From: Candidatus Kerfeldbacteria bacterium
GTDB lineage: Bacteria; Patescibacteriota; Patescibacteriia; UBA9570
NCBI GenBank assembly: GCA_003512175.1
Contig: DOSP01000024.1
Location: forward strand, 23,740 to 42,815
Direction of reading: 5' to 3'
DNA length: 19,076 nt
The notes beneath the pieces are model-generated. The model saw only the letters and a program-made list of their open reading frames with translations. It made no database searches and was not told where the DNA came from. Below, piece by piece: positions 7,243 through 14,251 of this stretch (position 1 is the stretch's first letter; each line of letters begins with the position of its first letter). The translations under genes and the position numbers were made by a program.

Positions 7243-9185
7243 CGGTCTGCTATTTGGCAACTGTCGTCCGTGTTCTCTAAACGTCCGGCTACCAGGGTAG
7301 TCACTACATCGGGTTCAGCTAAGGTGCTGGTGTCACCAATTTGATCGAGATCGTTTTCGGCAATTTTGCGTAAAATCCGGCGCATGATTTTACCGGAGCG
7401 GGTTTTAGGTAGGGCGTTCGCAAATTGGATTTTGTCGGGTGTGGCGATCGGTCCAATGATGGTACGAATTTGCTGCTTTAATGTTTTGCGTAATGCAATG
7501 GATGGCGTCTGGTCGTGTTTGAGGGTCACAAAGCAGTAGATAGCTTGGCCACGAATATCACAGGGGTAGCCCACTACGGCGGCTTCGGCTACTGTCGGAT
7601 GGGCGACGAGCGCGCTTTCAATTTCCGCGGTAGACAGGCGGTGTCCAGACACATTAATGACATCATCAATCCGTCCCGTTAGCCAATAATAACCATCTTC
7701 ATCGACGCGACAACCATCACCTGAAAAATAGTATCCGGGAAATTGTGAAAAATATATTGTCTTGATCAATTCGTGTTTTGGATCTCCATACACACCACGT
7801 AGCATGCTTGGCCAGGGCTTAGTCAGCAGCAAGCTACCGGTTTCATTCGCCGCCGCCTCCGTCCCATCTTGCCGCACAACTTTAGGAACCACACCAAAGA
7901 AAGGTTTAGTAGCTGAACCAGGCTTAGTAGAATGAGCACCGGGAATAGCCGTAATCATAATGCCGCCGGTTTCGGTTTGCCACCAGGTATCCACCACCGG
8001 ACAACGTTTTTGGCCAATCACATCGTGATACCATTGCCAGACCGCTGGGTTAATCGGTTCACCGACCGTTCCTAATACCCGTAACGAAGACAGATCATGT
8101 TGGGCTGGCCAGTTGGCTCCTAGGCGCATCAATGCTCGAATGGCGGTTGGGGCAGTATAAAATTTAGTGACTTTGTATTCTTCAACTAATTGCCACCAGC
8201 GATCAGCTGTGGGGTAGGTCATATACCCTTCATACAGTAAAACAGTAGCAGCGTTAGAGAGCGGGCCATACACCACATAGGTATGTCCGGTAATCCAGCC
8301 ACAATCCGCCGTGCACCAGTACACATCATCAGCCTGCAAATCAAAAATAGTGCGCGCGGTCAGGTTAGCGTACACTAAATAACCGGCGGTGGTATGCAAC
8401 ACTCCCTTTGGTTTTCCCGTACTACCACTCGTATATAAAATAAACAGCGGGTCTTCAGCTTCCATCACTGTCGGTGTGCAGTCATCGGAAATATCTGGCT
8501 GTTGGATAGCTTCCTGCCACCACCAATCACGTTCCTTAGTCACGGTGACTGGGCTGTGGCCATGGTTATAGACCAACACATGTTCAACAGTGGGGCAGTC
8601 GATCAGTGCTTGATCTACTTTATCTTTTAATGGCACCGGTTTACCTTTATAAAATCCAACATCAGCGGTGATCACCAGACTAGAATTACAATCATGAATG
8701 CGACTTTTTAATGCTTCCGCGCTGAAGGCAGAAAACACTACCGAGTGAATGGCACCAATGCGCGCACAAGCCAGCATGGCAATCGGCAACTCCGGAATAA
8801 ATGGTAAAAAAATGGTCACGACACTTCCTTTGCGCACGCCCATCTTTATTAGTACATTGGCGCAACGGTTTACCGCCAGCAGTAATTCCTGATAAGTAAA
8901 CTGGCGGCGTTGCTGCGGATCTTCCCCTTGCCACACAATGGCTACTTTATCTCCTTTGCCGGCAGCTGTATGTCGATCCAAACAATTGCTTGAAATATTC
9001 AGTTGTGCCCCTTTAAACCATTCAACGTAGGGTGCAGTGGTCTCGCCAATGTGCGACCAATCATATTCCAGCACCTTATCCCAGGGACGGATCCAATCAA
9101 TATTACGGCGCGCCTGCTCTGCCCAGAACGCTTCAGGATCCGCGATCGATTGTTGGTAGAGCTGGTTGTATTCGGAGGGCTGCAT
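7239..9185 (-). CDS. acs: Acetyl-CoA synthetase, AMP-forming
   Basis: This enzyme activates acetate with ATP to acetyl-AMP and then to acetyl-CoA, releasing AMP and pyrophosphate. The 648 residues match the usual ~650. Domains in order are the N-terminal Acs segment (FKGAQLNISSNCLDRH), the P-loop-like YTSGSTGKPKG at 251-261, the WCTADCGWITGHTYVVYGP block, VDTWWQTETGG with D399, the hinge region GRIDDVINVSGHRLSTAEIE, and the C-terminal PKTRSGKIMRR with catalytic lysine K599. That lysine is the residue reversibly acetylated in characterised Acs enzymes. It is transcribed alone from its own promoter, divergent from rpsF and convergent on the capsule-type gene. All key motifs are present, so it should be active. 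Propionate is a possible alternative substrate, but the motifs fit Acs best. Confidence 0.96.
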   Translation of the reverse strand: MQPSEYNQLYQQSIADPEAFWAEQARRNIDWIRPWDKVLEYDWSHIGETTAPYVEWFKGAQLNISSNCLDRHTAAGKGDKVAIVWQGEDPQQRRQFTYQELLLAVNRCANVLIKMGVRKGSVVTIFLPFIPELPIAMLACARIGAIHSVVFSAFSAEALKSRIHDCNSSLVITADVGFYKGKPVPLKDKVDQALIDCPTVEHVLVYNHGHSPVTVTKERDWWWQEAIQQPDISDDCTPTVMEAEDPLFILYTSGSTGKPKGVLHTTAGYLVYANLTARTIFDLQADDVYWCTADCGWITGHTYVVYGPLSNAATVLLYEGYMTYPTADRWWQLVEEYKVTKFYTAPTAIRALMRLGANWPAQHDLSSLRVLGTVGEPINPAVWQWYHDVIGQKRCPVVDTWWQTETGGIMITAIPGAHSTKPGSATKPFFGVVPKVVRQDGTEAAANETGSLLLTKPWPSMLRGVYGDPKHELIKTIYFSQFPGYYFSGDGCRVDEDGYYWLTGRIDDVINVSGHRLSTAEIESALVAHPTVAEAAVVGYPCDIRGQAIYCFVTLKHDQTPSIALRKTLKQQIRTIIGPIATPDKIQFANALPKTRSGKIMRRILRKIAENDLDQIGDTSTLAEPDVVTTLVAGRLENTDDSCQIADR

Positions 9186-9201
9186 GGCGCCTATTGTAGC
9201 A
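9186..9201 (-). promoter_or_regulatory. Predicted acs promoter (extended -10, leaderless)
   Basis: On the minus strand TGCTACAAT (9201-9193), an extended -10 identical to that of the WecD-like gene, is followed by 7 nt (AGGCGCC) and the acs ATG at 9185. No good -35 is seen at 16-18 bp. The short gap predicts a transcript starting at the ATG. Confidence 0.5.
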
Positions 9202-9205
9202 TTAC

Positions 9206-9234
9206 TTGACCATTCCTGGACAGTTTGTTACAGT
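9206..9234 (+). promoter_or_regulatory. Predicted promoter of the rpsF-ssb-rpsR-efp operon
   Basis: TTGACC (9206-9211), a 17-bp spacer and TACAGT (9229-9234) with an extended-minus-10 TG at 9226-9227. The expected start near 9241 leaves a leader of about 92 nt before rpsF, unlike the leaderless promoters elsewhere in the window. The acs -10 lies only 7 bp from the -35 on the other strand. Confidence 0.6.
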
Positions 9235-9274
9235 AGCCAGGCTTTAATCAACGTATCCTACTCTTTATATCCAT

Positions 9275-9308
9275 AGCCTGTTCCCGCGCATACGGGATGC
9301 AGCAGGCT
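9275..9308 (+). promoter_or_regulatory. Structured rpsF leader, candidate S6:S18 autoregulatory RNA element
   Basis: In the predicted 5' leader, AGCCTG (9275-9280) pairs with CAGGCT (9303-9308). Inside, either TCCCG/CGGGA closes a CGCATA loop, or GCAT/ATGC closes an ACGGG loop and leaves a CCG-containing bulge on the 5' side. Many bacteria carry an rpsF-leader motif bound by the S6:S18 complex, consisting of a hairpin with a conserved CCG bulge. The position, 24 nt before rpsF in an operon that also encodes S18, fits that role. The assignment is by position and general form, not by a covariance-model match. Confidence 0.45.
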
Positions 9309-9332
9309 GGGTGGGATACACAACTGAATAGT

Positions 9333-9881
9333 ATGAATCAACACTACGAATTAATGTACGTTGTTCCTGGTTCTCGCGAACTAGAACAGGTACCGGCTGT
9401 GAAGACGCACGTGATCGACGCGCTCACTGCCATTGGTGCCACCGTCACGAGTGAGTTCGATATGGACCGCCGTCGGTTAGCTTATAAGATTGGTCAAGAA
9501 TCCTATGGTTATTACCATCTGGTTCAGTTTGATACCACGGCCAGCGCGGTGCGTGAGCTTGATACCAAATTACGCCTAGATAACGAATTACTGCGCTACA
9601 TTTTAGTGAAGGCCAAACCGATGACCGCCGAGGAATTAAAAGTGATGGTGACTGGAGAGAAATATGCCAAACAACGTCCCACCAAAGCTCCCGTGGAAGC
9701 TGTGAAACCAGCCGAGAAAGTCAGCGCCACAGCTTTAACTGAAGCTGAGCTGGCGTTCGCAAATGCCGCAGGCAAACGTCCGGTTGAAGCCGATGCGGAA
9801 GATAAAAAAGTATCTATCGAGGAATTGGATAAAAAATTAGATGCCATTTTAGAAGATACTGATCTATCATCTAAATTATAA
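9333..9881 (+). CDS. rpsF: Small ribosomal subunit protein bS6
   Basis: S6 binds the central domain of 16S rRNA together with S18, encoded two genes downstream. Residues 1-95 are a clear S6 fold: NQHYELMYVVPG at the start, the DMDRRRLAYKI strand, YGYYHLVQF and the LDNELLRYILVKA helix-strand. The 182-residue length exceeds the usual 95-130. Residues ~100-182 form a low-complexity, Ala/Lys/Glu-rich tail with no fold I recognise. The start is ATG 9333, since the upstream in-frame ATG 9297 lies within the leader hairpin and adds non-S6 residues. No Shine-Dalgarno is seen. It is first gene of rpsF-ssb-rpsR-efp and is followed by ssb after 4 nt. Confidence 0.94.
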   Translation: MNQHYELMYVVPGSRELEQVPAVKTHVIDALTAIGATVTSEFDMDRRRLAYKIGQESYGYYHLVQFDTTASAVRELDTKLRLDNELLRYILVKAKPMTAEELKVMVTGEKYAKQRPTKAPVEAVKPAEKVSATALTEAELAFANAAGKRPVEADAEDKKVSIEELDKKLDAILEDTDLSSKL

Positions 9882-9885
9882 ACAT

Positions 9886-10314
9886 ATGGATCTCAACAAA
9901 GTTATGTTAATTGGGCGCGTTACAAAGGACCCAGACGTGCGTGCCTTACAGAGTGGTCAAAGCGTTGCCACATTTTCCATTGCGACTAATCGACAATGGA
10001 AAGATGCGCAAGGTCAAAAGCAAGAGAAAGCTGAATTTCACAACATCGTCGCCTGGCGCAAACTGGCGGAGATTATTCAGCAGTATGTGAAGAAGGGAAT
10101 GCGCTTATACGTGGAAGGTCGCATGGAAACACGGTCCTGGGAAGATCCACAAGGCCAGAAGAAATATCGCACTGAAGTGGTGCTCGATAACATGATTATG
10201 CTCGATGCGAAAGGCAGCAGTAAACCAGCCATGAATTCTGCGGTGGCAGGGGATGCGCCAGCTCCAACTGTGGCACCTGACGAAGAAATACGTATTGAAG
10301 ATATTCCGTTTTAA
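9886..10314 (+). CDS. ssb: Single-stranded DNA-binding protein
   Basis: SSB coats single-stranded DNA in replication, recombination and repair. The 142-residue protein begins MDLNKVMLIGRVTKDPDVR and contains the OB-fold blocks VATFSIATNRQW, EFHNIVAWRKLAEIIQQYVKKG and YVEGRMETRSW, as in bacterial SSBs. A flexible linker follows, then the acidic C-terminal tip EDIPF used to recruit partner proteins. Location between rpsF and rpsR is the classic bacterial arrangement. It starts 4 nt after the rpsF stop and has no Shine-Dalgarno, so it probably depends on coupled or downstream initiation. Length and motifs are ordinary for the family. Confidence 0.97.
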   Translation: MDLNKVMLIGRVTKDPDVRALQSGQSVATFSIATNRQWKDAQGQKQEKAEFHNIVAWRKLAEIIQQYVKKGMRLYVEGRMETRSWEDPQGQKKYRTEVVLDNMIMLDAKGSSKPAMNSAVAGDAPAPTVAPDEEIRIEDIPF

Positions 10315-10331
10315 AGAAACCAACTACAATT

Positions 10332-10574
10332 ATGATTATGCAAAAACGCACGGGAACAGGAAAACGCAATCGCTTTTACGTCAAAGCGCTTGAATCGCTT
10401 AACTATGAAGAGATCGACTATAAACATGTCGAACTGCTTCGCTTGATTGTCTCAAACTATGCCAAAATCTTGCCTGGCAAACGCACCGGCGCTCATGCTC
10501 GTATGCAACGTCAGCTGTCGAACGCGGTGAAGCGCGCGCGCTTTATGGCCTTATTACCCTATACGCGAACATAG
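10332..10574 (+). CDS. rpsR: Small ribosomal subunit protein bS18
   Basis: S18 pairs with S6 on the 16S rRNA platform. The 80-residue protein has the diagnostic EIDYKHVELL segment, ILPGKRTG, and the C-terminal block RQLSNAVKRARFMALLPYT. The basic N-terminus lacks the cysteines found in zinc-binding S18 forms, so it is a C-minus type. Start codons at 10332 (MIMQKR) and 10338 (MQKR) are both possible; neither has a Shine-Dalgarno. It lies 17 nt after ssb and 2 nt before efp. Confidence 0.95.
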   Translation: MIMQKRTGTGKRNRFYVKALESLNYEEIDYKHVELLRLIVSNYAKILPGKRTGAHARMQRQLSNAVKRARFMALLPYTRT

Positions 10575-10576
10575 GT

Positions 10577-11140
10577 ATGCTGACGATGAATGATTTGAAG
10601 GTTGGTGTGGTGGTCAACCTCGAGAACGCCCCCTATCAAGTGGTCTGGTCAGATTTTATGCGCACGGCTCAACGGAAGCCGGTCATGCGTACGAAATTAC
10701 GTCATCTTATTACTGGTCAAGTACTCGAAAAGACCTTTAAGCCAGGTGATAAAATTGACGAAGCAGATTTACGCCGTGGTCGCGCTCAGTTCATGTATCG
10801 GGAAGGGGACAATTATAACTTCATGGATAACACGAACTACGAACAGTTTTATTTCACCCAAGATCAAATTGGCGACATCGGTAACTATGTGAAGGAAGGT
10901 GAAGATGTGGATATTCTCAATTTCAATGATAAGCCGGTGACCATTACCCTGCCGCCAAAGGTAAATTTAAAGGTGGTCGAGGCACCGCCCAGCGTCAAAG
11001 GGGATACGGCAGGAAATGTGACCAAAAAAGTTATAGTCGAGACTGGTTATGAGGTGGCGGTGCCGTTATTCATTAAAGAAGGTGAAGTGATCCGGATCAA
11101 CACCGAAACCGGCGATTACGTTGAACGGGTGAATCAATAA
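10577..11140 (+). CDS. efp: Translation elongation factor P with non-canonical tip loop
   Basis: EF-P binds between the P and E sites of ribosomes stalled at polyproline and promotes peptide-bond formation. The 187-residue length and the three-domain pattern fit: NDLKVGVVV at the start, RTKLRHLITGQVLEKTFKPGDK, the OB domain with FMDNTNYEQF, and the C-terminal TGYEVAVPLFIKEGEVIRINTETGDYV. The tip loop is unusual. Aligned without gaps to the E. coli protein, PGKGQA becomes TAQRKP (residues 30-35), so the residue matching modified Lys34 is Gln32, with Arg33 and Lys34 next to it. The standard EpmA, rhamnosyl or 5-aminopentanol pathways would therefore not apply in the usual way. ATG 10586 (MNDLKVG) is an alternative start. 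It is the last gene of the operon, before a strong terminator. Confidence 0.94.
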   Translation: MLTMNDLKVGVVVNLENAPYQVVWSDFMRTAQRKPVMRTKLRHLITGQVLEKTFKPGDKIDEADLRRGRAQFMYREGDNYNFMDNTNYEQFYFTQDQIGDIGNYVKEGEDVDILNFNDKPVTITLPPKVNLKVVEAPPSVKGDTAGNVTKKVIVETGYEVAVPLFIKEGEVIRINTETGDYVERVNQ

Positions 11141-11155
11141 ACCTCAACTCTACAT

Positions 11156-11195
11156 ATAACCCCAGGTTTAAAACCTGGGGTTATTTCGTCATTTT
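11156..11195 (+). terminator. Rho-independent terminator of the rpsF operon
   Basis: A nearly perfect inverted repeat, ATAACCCCAGGTTT (11156-11169) and AAACCTGGGGTTAT (11171-11184), forms a long GC-cored hairpin beginning 15 nt after the efp stop. A broken T-tract (TTCGTCATTTTT) follows. It separates the operon from the next gene's promoter, whose -35 starts at 11199. Confidence 0.85.
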
Positions 11196-11198
11196 TCC

Positions 11199-11236
11199 TT
11201 GACAAAACGCATTTTTTCTGTTATTATCTTTTCAAG
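11199..11236 (+). promoter_or_regulatory. Near-consensus promoter of the GHKL-zincin gene (leaderless)
   Basis: A perfect -35 TTGACA (11199-11204), a 17-bp spacer and TATTAT (11222-11227) with an extended TG at 11219-11220 are followed by 9 nt and ATG 11237. This is the best promoter match in the window. It lies directly behind the efp terminator and predicts a transcript starting within about 3 nt of the ATG. Confidence 0.75.
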
Positions 11237-14200
11237 ATGAGTGAACATCCTGGCCGCAGAAAGTTTACACAAGAACGTCATAAACTGCTTGAACATCGAC
11301 AGAAGGCAGAACTGTGGTTGGAACAATCAAGTAGAATGGGGGTGCTAATTAATGACACAGACCGTGAACGCCTGGCCAGGGTATTATCTTTGATCGATAA
11401 ATACCAGCCAGTTTATCGTGATCGTTTGGAAACTACTTTAGAAAAACCAACTCCAGTCACGACACTGCGGTTTCTGCGCGAGCGCTTACAGACCATGTTG
11501 CGGCTATTTTCTAGGGCAGCCAAGCCGGAGTCGGAACCAGCTTTATCACCCGAAAGTTTATCTGTAGACGTAAAACCAGAACAGCGTTCGGCGCAAACCT
11601 ATGTACTGGCTGAACAGCTCGTTCACACCTTACGGGAACTGAGAAAGTATGATCGGATGTTGTCTGAAGAATATACGACGTCTTCTATTGTAGACTTGGC
11701 AAACCAAACAAGAGACGGTGACCCGGTCTCGCAAGAAATTATGCCCACGTCACTGACTTTGGATTATCAGCGTGATCAATGGGGGATTGAGCGGATTTGT
11801 TTGGATGGTGCCCAAAATCATTTACCAGCCGATGCCTTAGGGACACAAATTGGTATTGTCTGTGAAGTAGATGGTAAATGGATTCCACTGGCTGAAGCCC
11901 AAGTGGTGAAAGAAAAAGTGACGGCGGTAAGTTTTGTGGATGACGGGGTAGGGTATGATGTAAAAAATTTAAGTCTGTTTTGGACTTCTAAGCTTGATGA
12001 TCCGGCATCAGCCGGTCAGTTTGGTGAGGGTTTAAAAATGTTAGCCGCCGCTGCTTTACGTAGCGGAATAGACGCAACATTTTCCTCCCAAAATTGGGAG
12101 GCTAAGCCAGTTGTCCAGCCGGATACCATTAACGATACCCGCAATCGGCGAGTTGTAGCTGTTGAACGTTTGGGTTTTGACGTGCAACGGTACCAGGGTG
12201 AAGCGCGGAAAGGTTCGGCTACCACCCTCCGTAAGTTTCCTCCGGCCTTTATGGACGAGGTGGTTCAACTGCCAGACAAAGTCTTAGCTCTGCGCGAGGG
12301 CTATAAACCACTGTATAGTAGCCCGCAAGGTGATGTTGTAGACACTGGTGGTGGTAAGGTGTTTGTGAAAGGTGTCTATGTGGCTGAAGCCAAGACATTA
12401 TTAACCTATAATTTTACTGATGTTGAAGTCAATCGTGATCGTAATGCTGTGATCAATGGTCTAGAACGTCCAGTCAATAAGATGCTTGATCATTTGAGTG
12501 ATGCCAGGGTGATTAAAACAATTTTGCAAAAATCTTTCCTCAACCAAGACGCTGTTGAATGTACCGCATACTGTTATGGTCGTCCGGAGTATCCAACGGC
12601 CTGGCAAAAAGCGTTTACTCAATTGTATGGCGAGGCAGCGGTCTTAGACACTGGCCACCAGACCCCAGCTCACATTAAACTCAACCAAAAGAAAATACAA
12701 TTTTCGCATTATTTAAATAGACGCTTAGAAATGGCTGGTGTAAAAACGGATATAGCTGATGTTCCAAGTAGGTATACTGAGCGCTTAGTGACATCTTTTA
12801 CCACCGAATATGGCAAAGATGCCTGGGATGAAGGGCGGATTATGTTGGATGCAGTTCAAAATCATTTACCAGACGACAGTGGCGGTCGAACCATTGACAT
12901 GCGTTTCCAAACGCGTGATGGATCTTGGCATAAATATGATGAGTTAAGTCTGTACACCGTAGATAGCGACATCACAGCCTTAAGGATAACAGATGATGGC
13001 CGGGGTTACGATCACCAAAAGTTAGGGGTTCTCGTATCAGACAAGCCAACCGATGACGGGTCAGGTAAATTTGGCGAAGGCCTAAAAATGATAACCACAG
13101 CCTGTTTACGTTTTGGCATCGGCATTGAATTTGCCTCCCGCCAATGGCGAGGTGTAGCTAAAACAGAACCCATTGAAATAGACGGAAAAAAAATTGACCA
13201 AGTCGTATTTGATGTTACCCATAATTTGCAGGACGGGGCACGTGAGGGTAGTATGACAGTTTTGCAAGCACCAACTGCAACCCTAGTACAGGAATTTCGA
13301 CACATTGGTGAGAACATCTTAGGATTGAATGGCCAACAGCACGTTGAGATCGCTGTAGAGGGAGGAGAAGTGTTAAGTTACGCAGGTGGTTTATTATTTA
13401 TTCGCCGCATTATCATTCCCGGAAACCATAATTTATTATTTTCCTACCATTTCCCAAAATTAGAAATGAAGAACAGAGATCGCAATACAGTATCCTGGAC
13501 TGAAATTCGAGCGGCAGTAGGTAATGTGCTTGGTCAGGCTAGTGACCCTAACTTCATATCACATTATTTATCCTTGGCAGAACGTGCCATTAGTCGGCAA
13601 CAACCTGATCCAAATCTCACAGAATTTACTTTACCGTTTCAAATTCATGACCCAACGGCTTGGAAAAAAGTCTTTGAGCAAAACTTCGGTGAGAACACTG
13701 CTATCCGTCCGGCATCATCACTAGATTTCGACGGTGTTGGTCAACTCGAGCACGTGGGCTTACAGATTGTTACATTACCAGACGCAGTGTATGGTTCGCT
13801 ACTATCTATTGGTCTGCCGACCTATGAAGAGCGTACACGGGAAATGACAGATGTGCATTGGCTCGATGCTGATGACCTGACACCGGATGAACAAGCTATA
13901 CTAGTCACGCTACATCAATTAGATCCCTATTTACCAGGAGATCTAGCAGCCACGATACGTGTATTTACCGAAAAGTCGGCTGATCAGAGAGTAGCCATGG
14001 GCCTATCCAGTGGTAGTAACATCGGTTTGTATCGAGGGGTTTTGGCGCAGGGGCTGGAACAGGCCGCCGATGTTTACTTACATGAAAAAACACATTCCAA
14101 CACTGGAGGCGCATTGGACGCCAGTGCAGTTTTTCGGGATTATTTGACCCTAGCTTTAGCTCGGGTCAGTATGAAATTATTACAACAAGAAAAACCAGGT

Positions 14201-14251
14201 GGAGTCCAACGCGTGAGACAACCTGATGGTACGATCATTAATTATGTCTGA
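11237..14251 (+). CDS. Tandem GHKL ATPase with C-terminal HExxH zincin-like domain
   Basis: The 1004-residue protein contains two Bergerat-fold (GHKL: gyrase/Hsp90/histidine kinase/MutL) ATPase modules. Module 1 has an N-box LDGAQNHLPAD (189-199), G1 box DDGVGYD (235-241) and G2 box FGEGLKM (262-268). Module 2 repeats these as LDAVQNHLPDD (537-547), DDGRGYD (586-592) and FGEGLKM (612-618). Later matched elements are NRDRN (399-403 and 746-750) and PTAW (453-456 and 806-809), so a ~350-residue unit is duplicated. In both copies the N-box glutamate, usually the catalytic base, is aspartate (D190, D538). Residues 1-150 are helical and charged. The C-terminus carries HEKTH (949-953), an HExxH zinc-protease motif, followed by GG and D961. 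I recall comparable ATPase-zincin fusions among uncharacterised bacterial proteins, but no proven function; an ATP-controlled protease or defence/quality-control role is an inference. It overlaps the next gene by 8 bp. Confidence 0.8.
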   Translation: MSEHPGRRKFTQERHKLLEHRQKAELWLEQSSRMGVLINDTDRERLARVLSLIDKYQPVYRDRLETTLEKPTPVTTLRFLRERLQTMLRLFSRAAKPESEPALSPESLSVDVKPEQRSAQTYVLAEQLVHTLRELRKYDRMLSEEYTTSSIVDLANQTRDGDPVSQEIMPTSLTLDYQRDQWGIERICLDGAQNHLPADALGTQIGIVCEVDGKWIPLAEAQVVKEKVTAVSFVDDGVGYDVKNLSLFWTSKLDDPASAGQFGEGLKMLAAAALRSGIDATFSSQNWEAKPVVQPDTINDTRNRRVVAVERLGFDVQRYQGEARKGSATTLRKFPPAFMDEVVQLPDKVLALREGYKPLYSSPQGDVVDTGGGKVFVKGVYVAEAKTLLTYNFTDVEVNRDRNAVINGLERPVNKMLDHLSDARVIKTILQKSFLNQDAVECTAYCYGRPEYPTAWQKAFTQLYGEAAVLDTGHQTPAHIKLNQKKIQFSHYLNRRLEMAGVKTDIADVPSRYTERLVTSFTTEYGKDAWDEGRIMLDAVQNHLPDDSGGRTIDMRFQTRDGSWHKYDELSLYTVDSDITALRITDDGRGYDHQKLGVLVSDKPTDDGSGKFGEGLKMITTACLRFGIGIEFASRQWRGVAKTEPIEIDGKKIDQVVFDVTHNLQDGAREGSMTVLQAPTATLVQEFRHIGENILGLNGQQHVEIAVEGGEVLSYAGGLLFIRRIIIPGNHNLLFSYHFPKLEMKNRDRNTVSWTEIRAAVGNVLGQASDPNFISHYLSLAERAISRQQPDPNLTEFTLPFQIHDPTAWKKVFEQNFGENTAIRPASSLDFDGVGQLEHVGLQIVTLPDAVYGSLLSIGLPTYEERTREMTDVHWLDADDLTPDEQAILVTLHQLDPYLPGDLAATIRVFTEKSADQRVAMGLSSGSNIGLYRGVLAQGLEQAADVYLHEKTHSNTGGALDASAVFRDYLTLALARVSMKLLQQEKPGGVQRVRQPDGTIINYV

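Noticed and set aside
9297..9332. Upstream ATG at 9297 as the rpsF start
   Set aside because: It lies within the leader hairpin and adds 12 residues unlike any S6 N-terminus; ATG 9333 gives the family-typical start.
12084..12101. Inverted repeat CCTCCCAA / TTGGGAGG inside the GHKL-zincin gene
   Set aside because: No T-tract follows, it lies in a conserved coding segment (SSQNWEAK, matched by SRQWRG in module 2), and the hairpin is short; chance or codon-driven.
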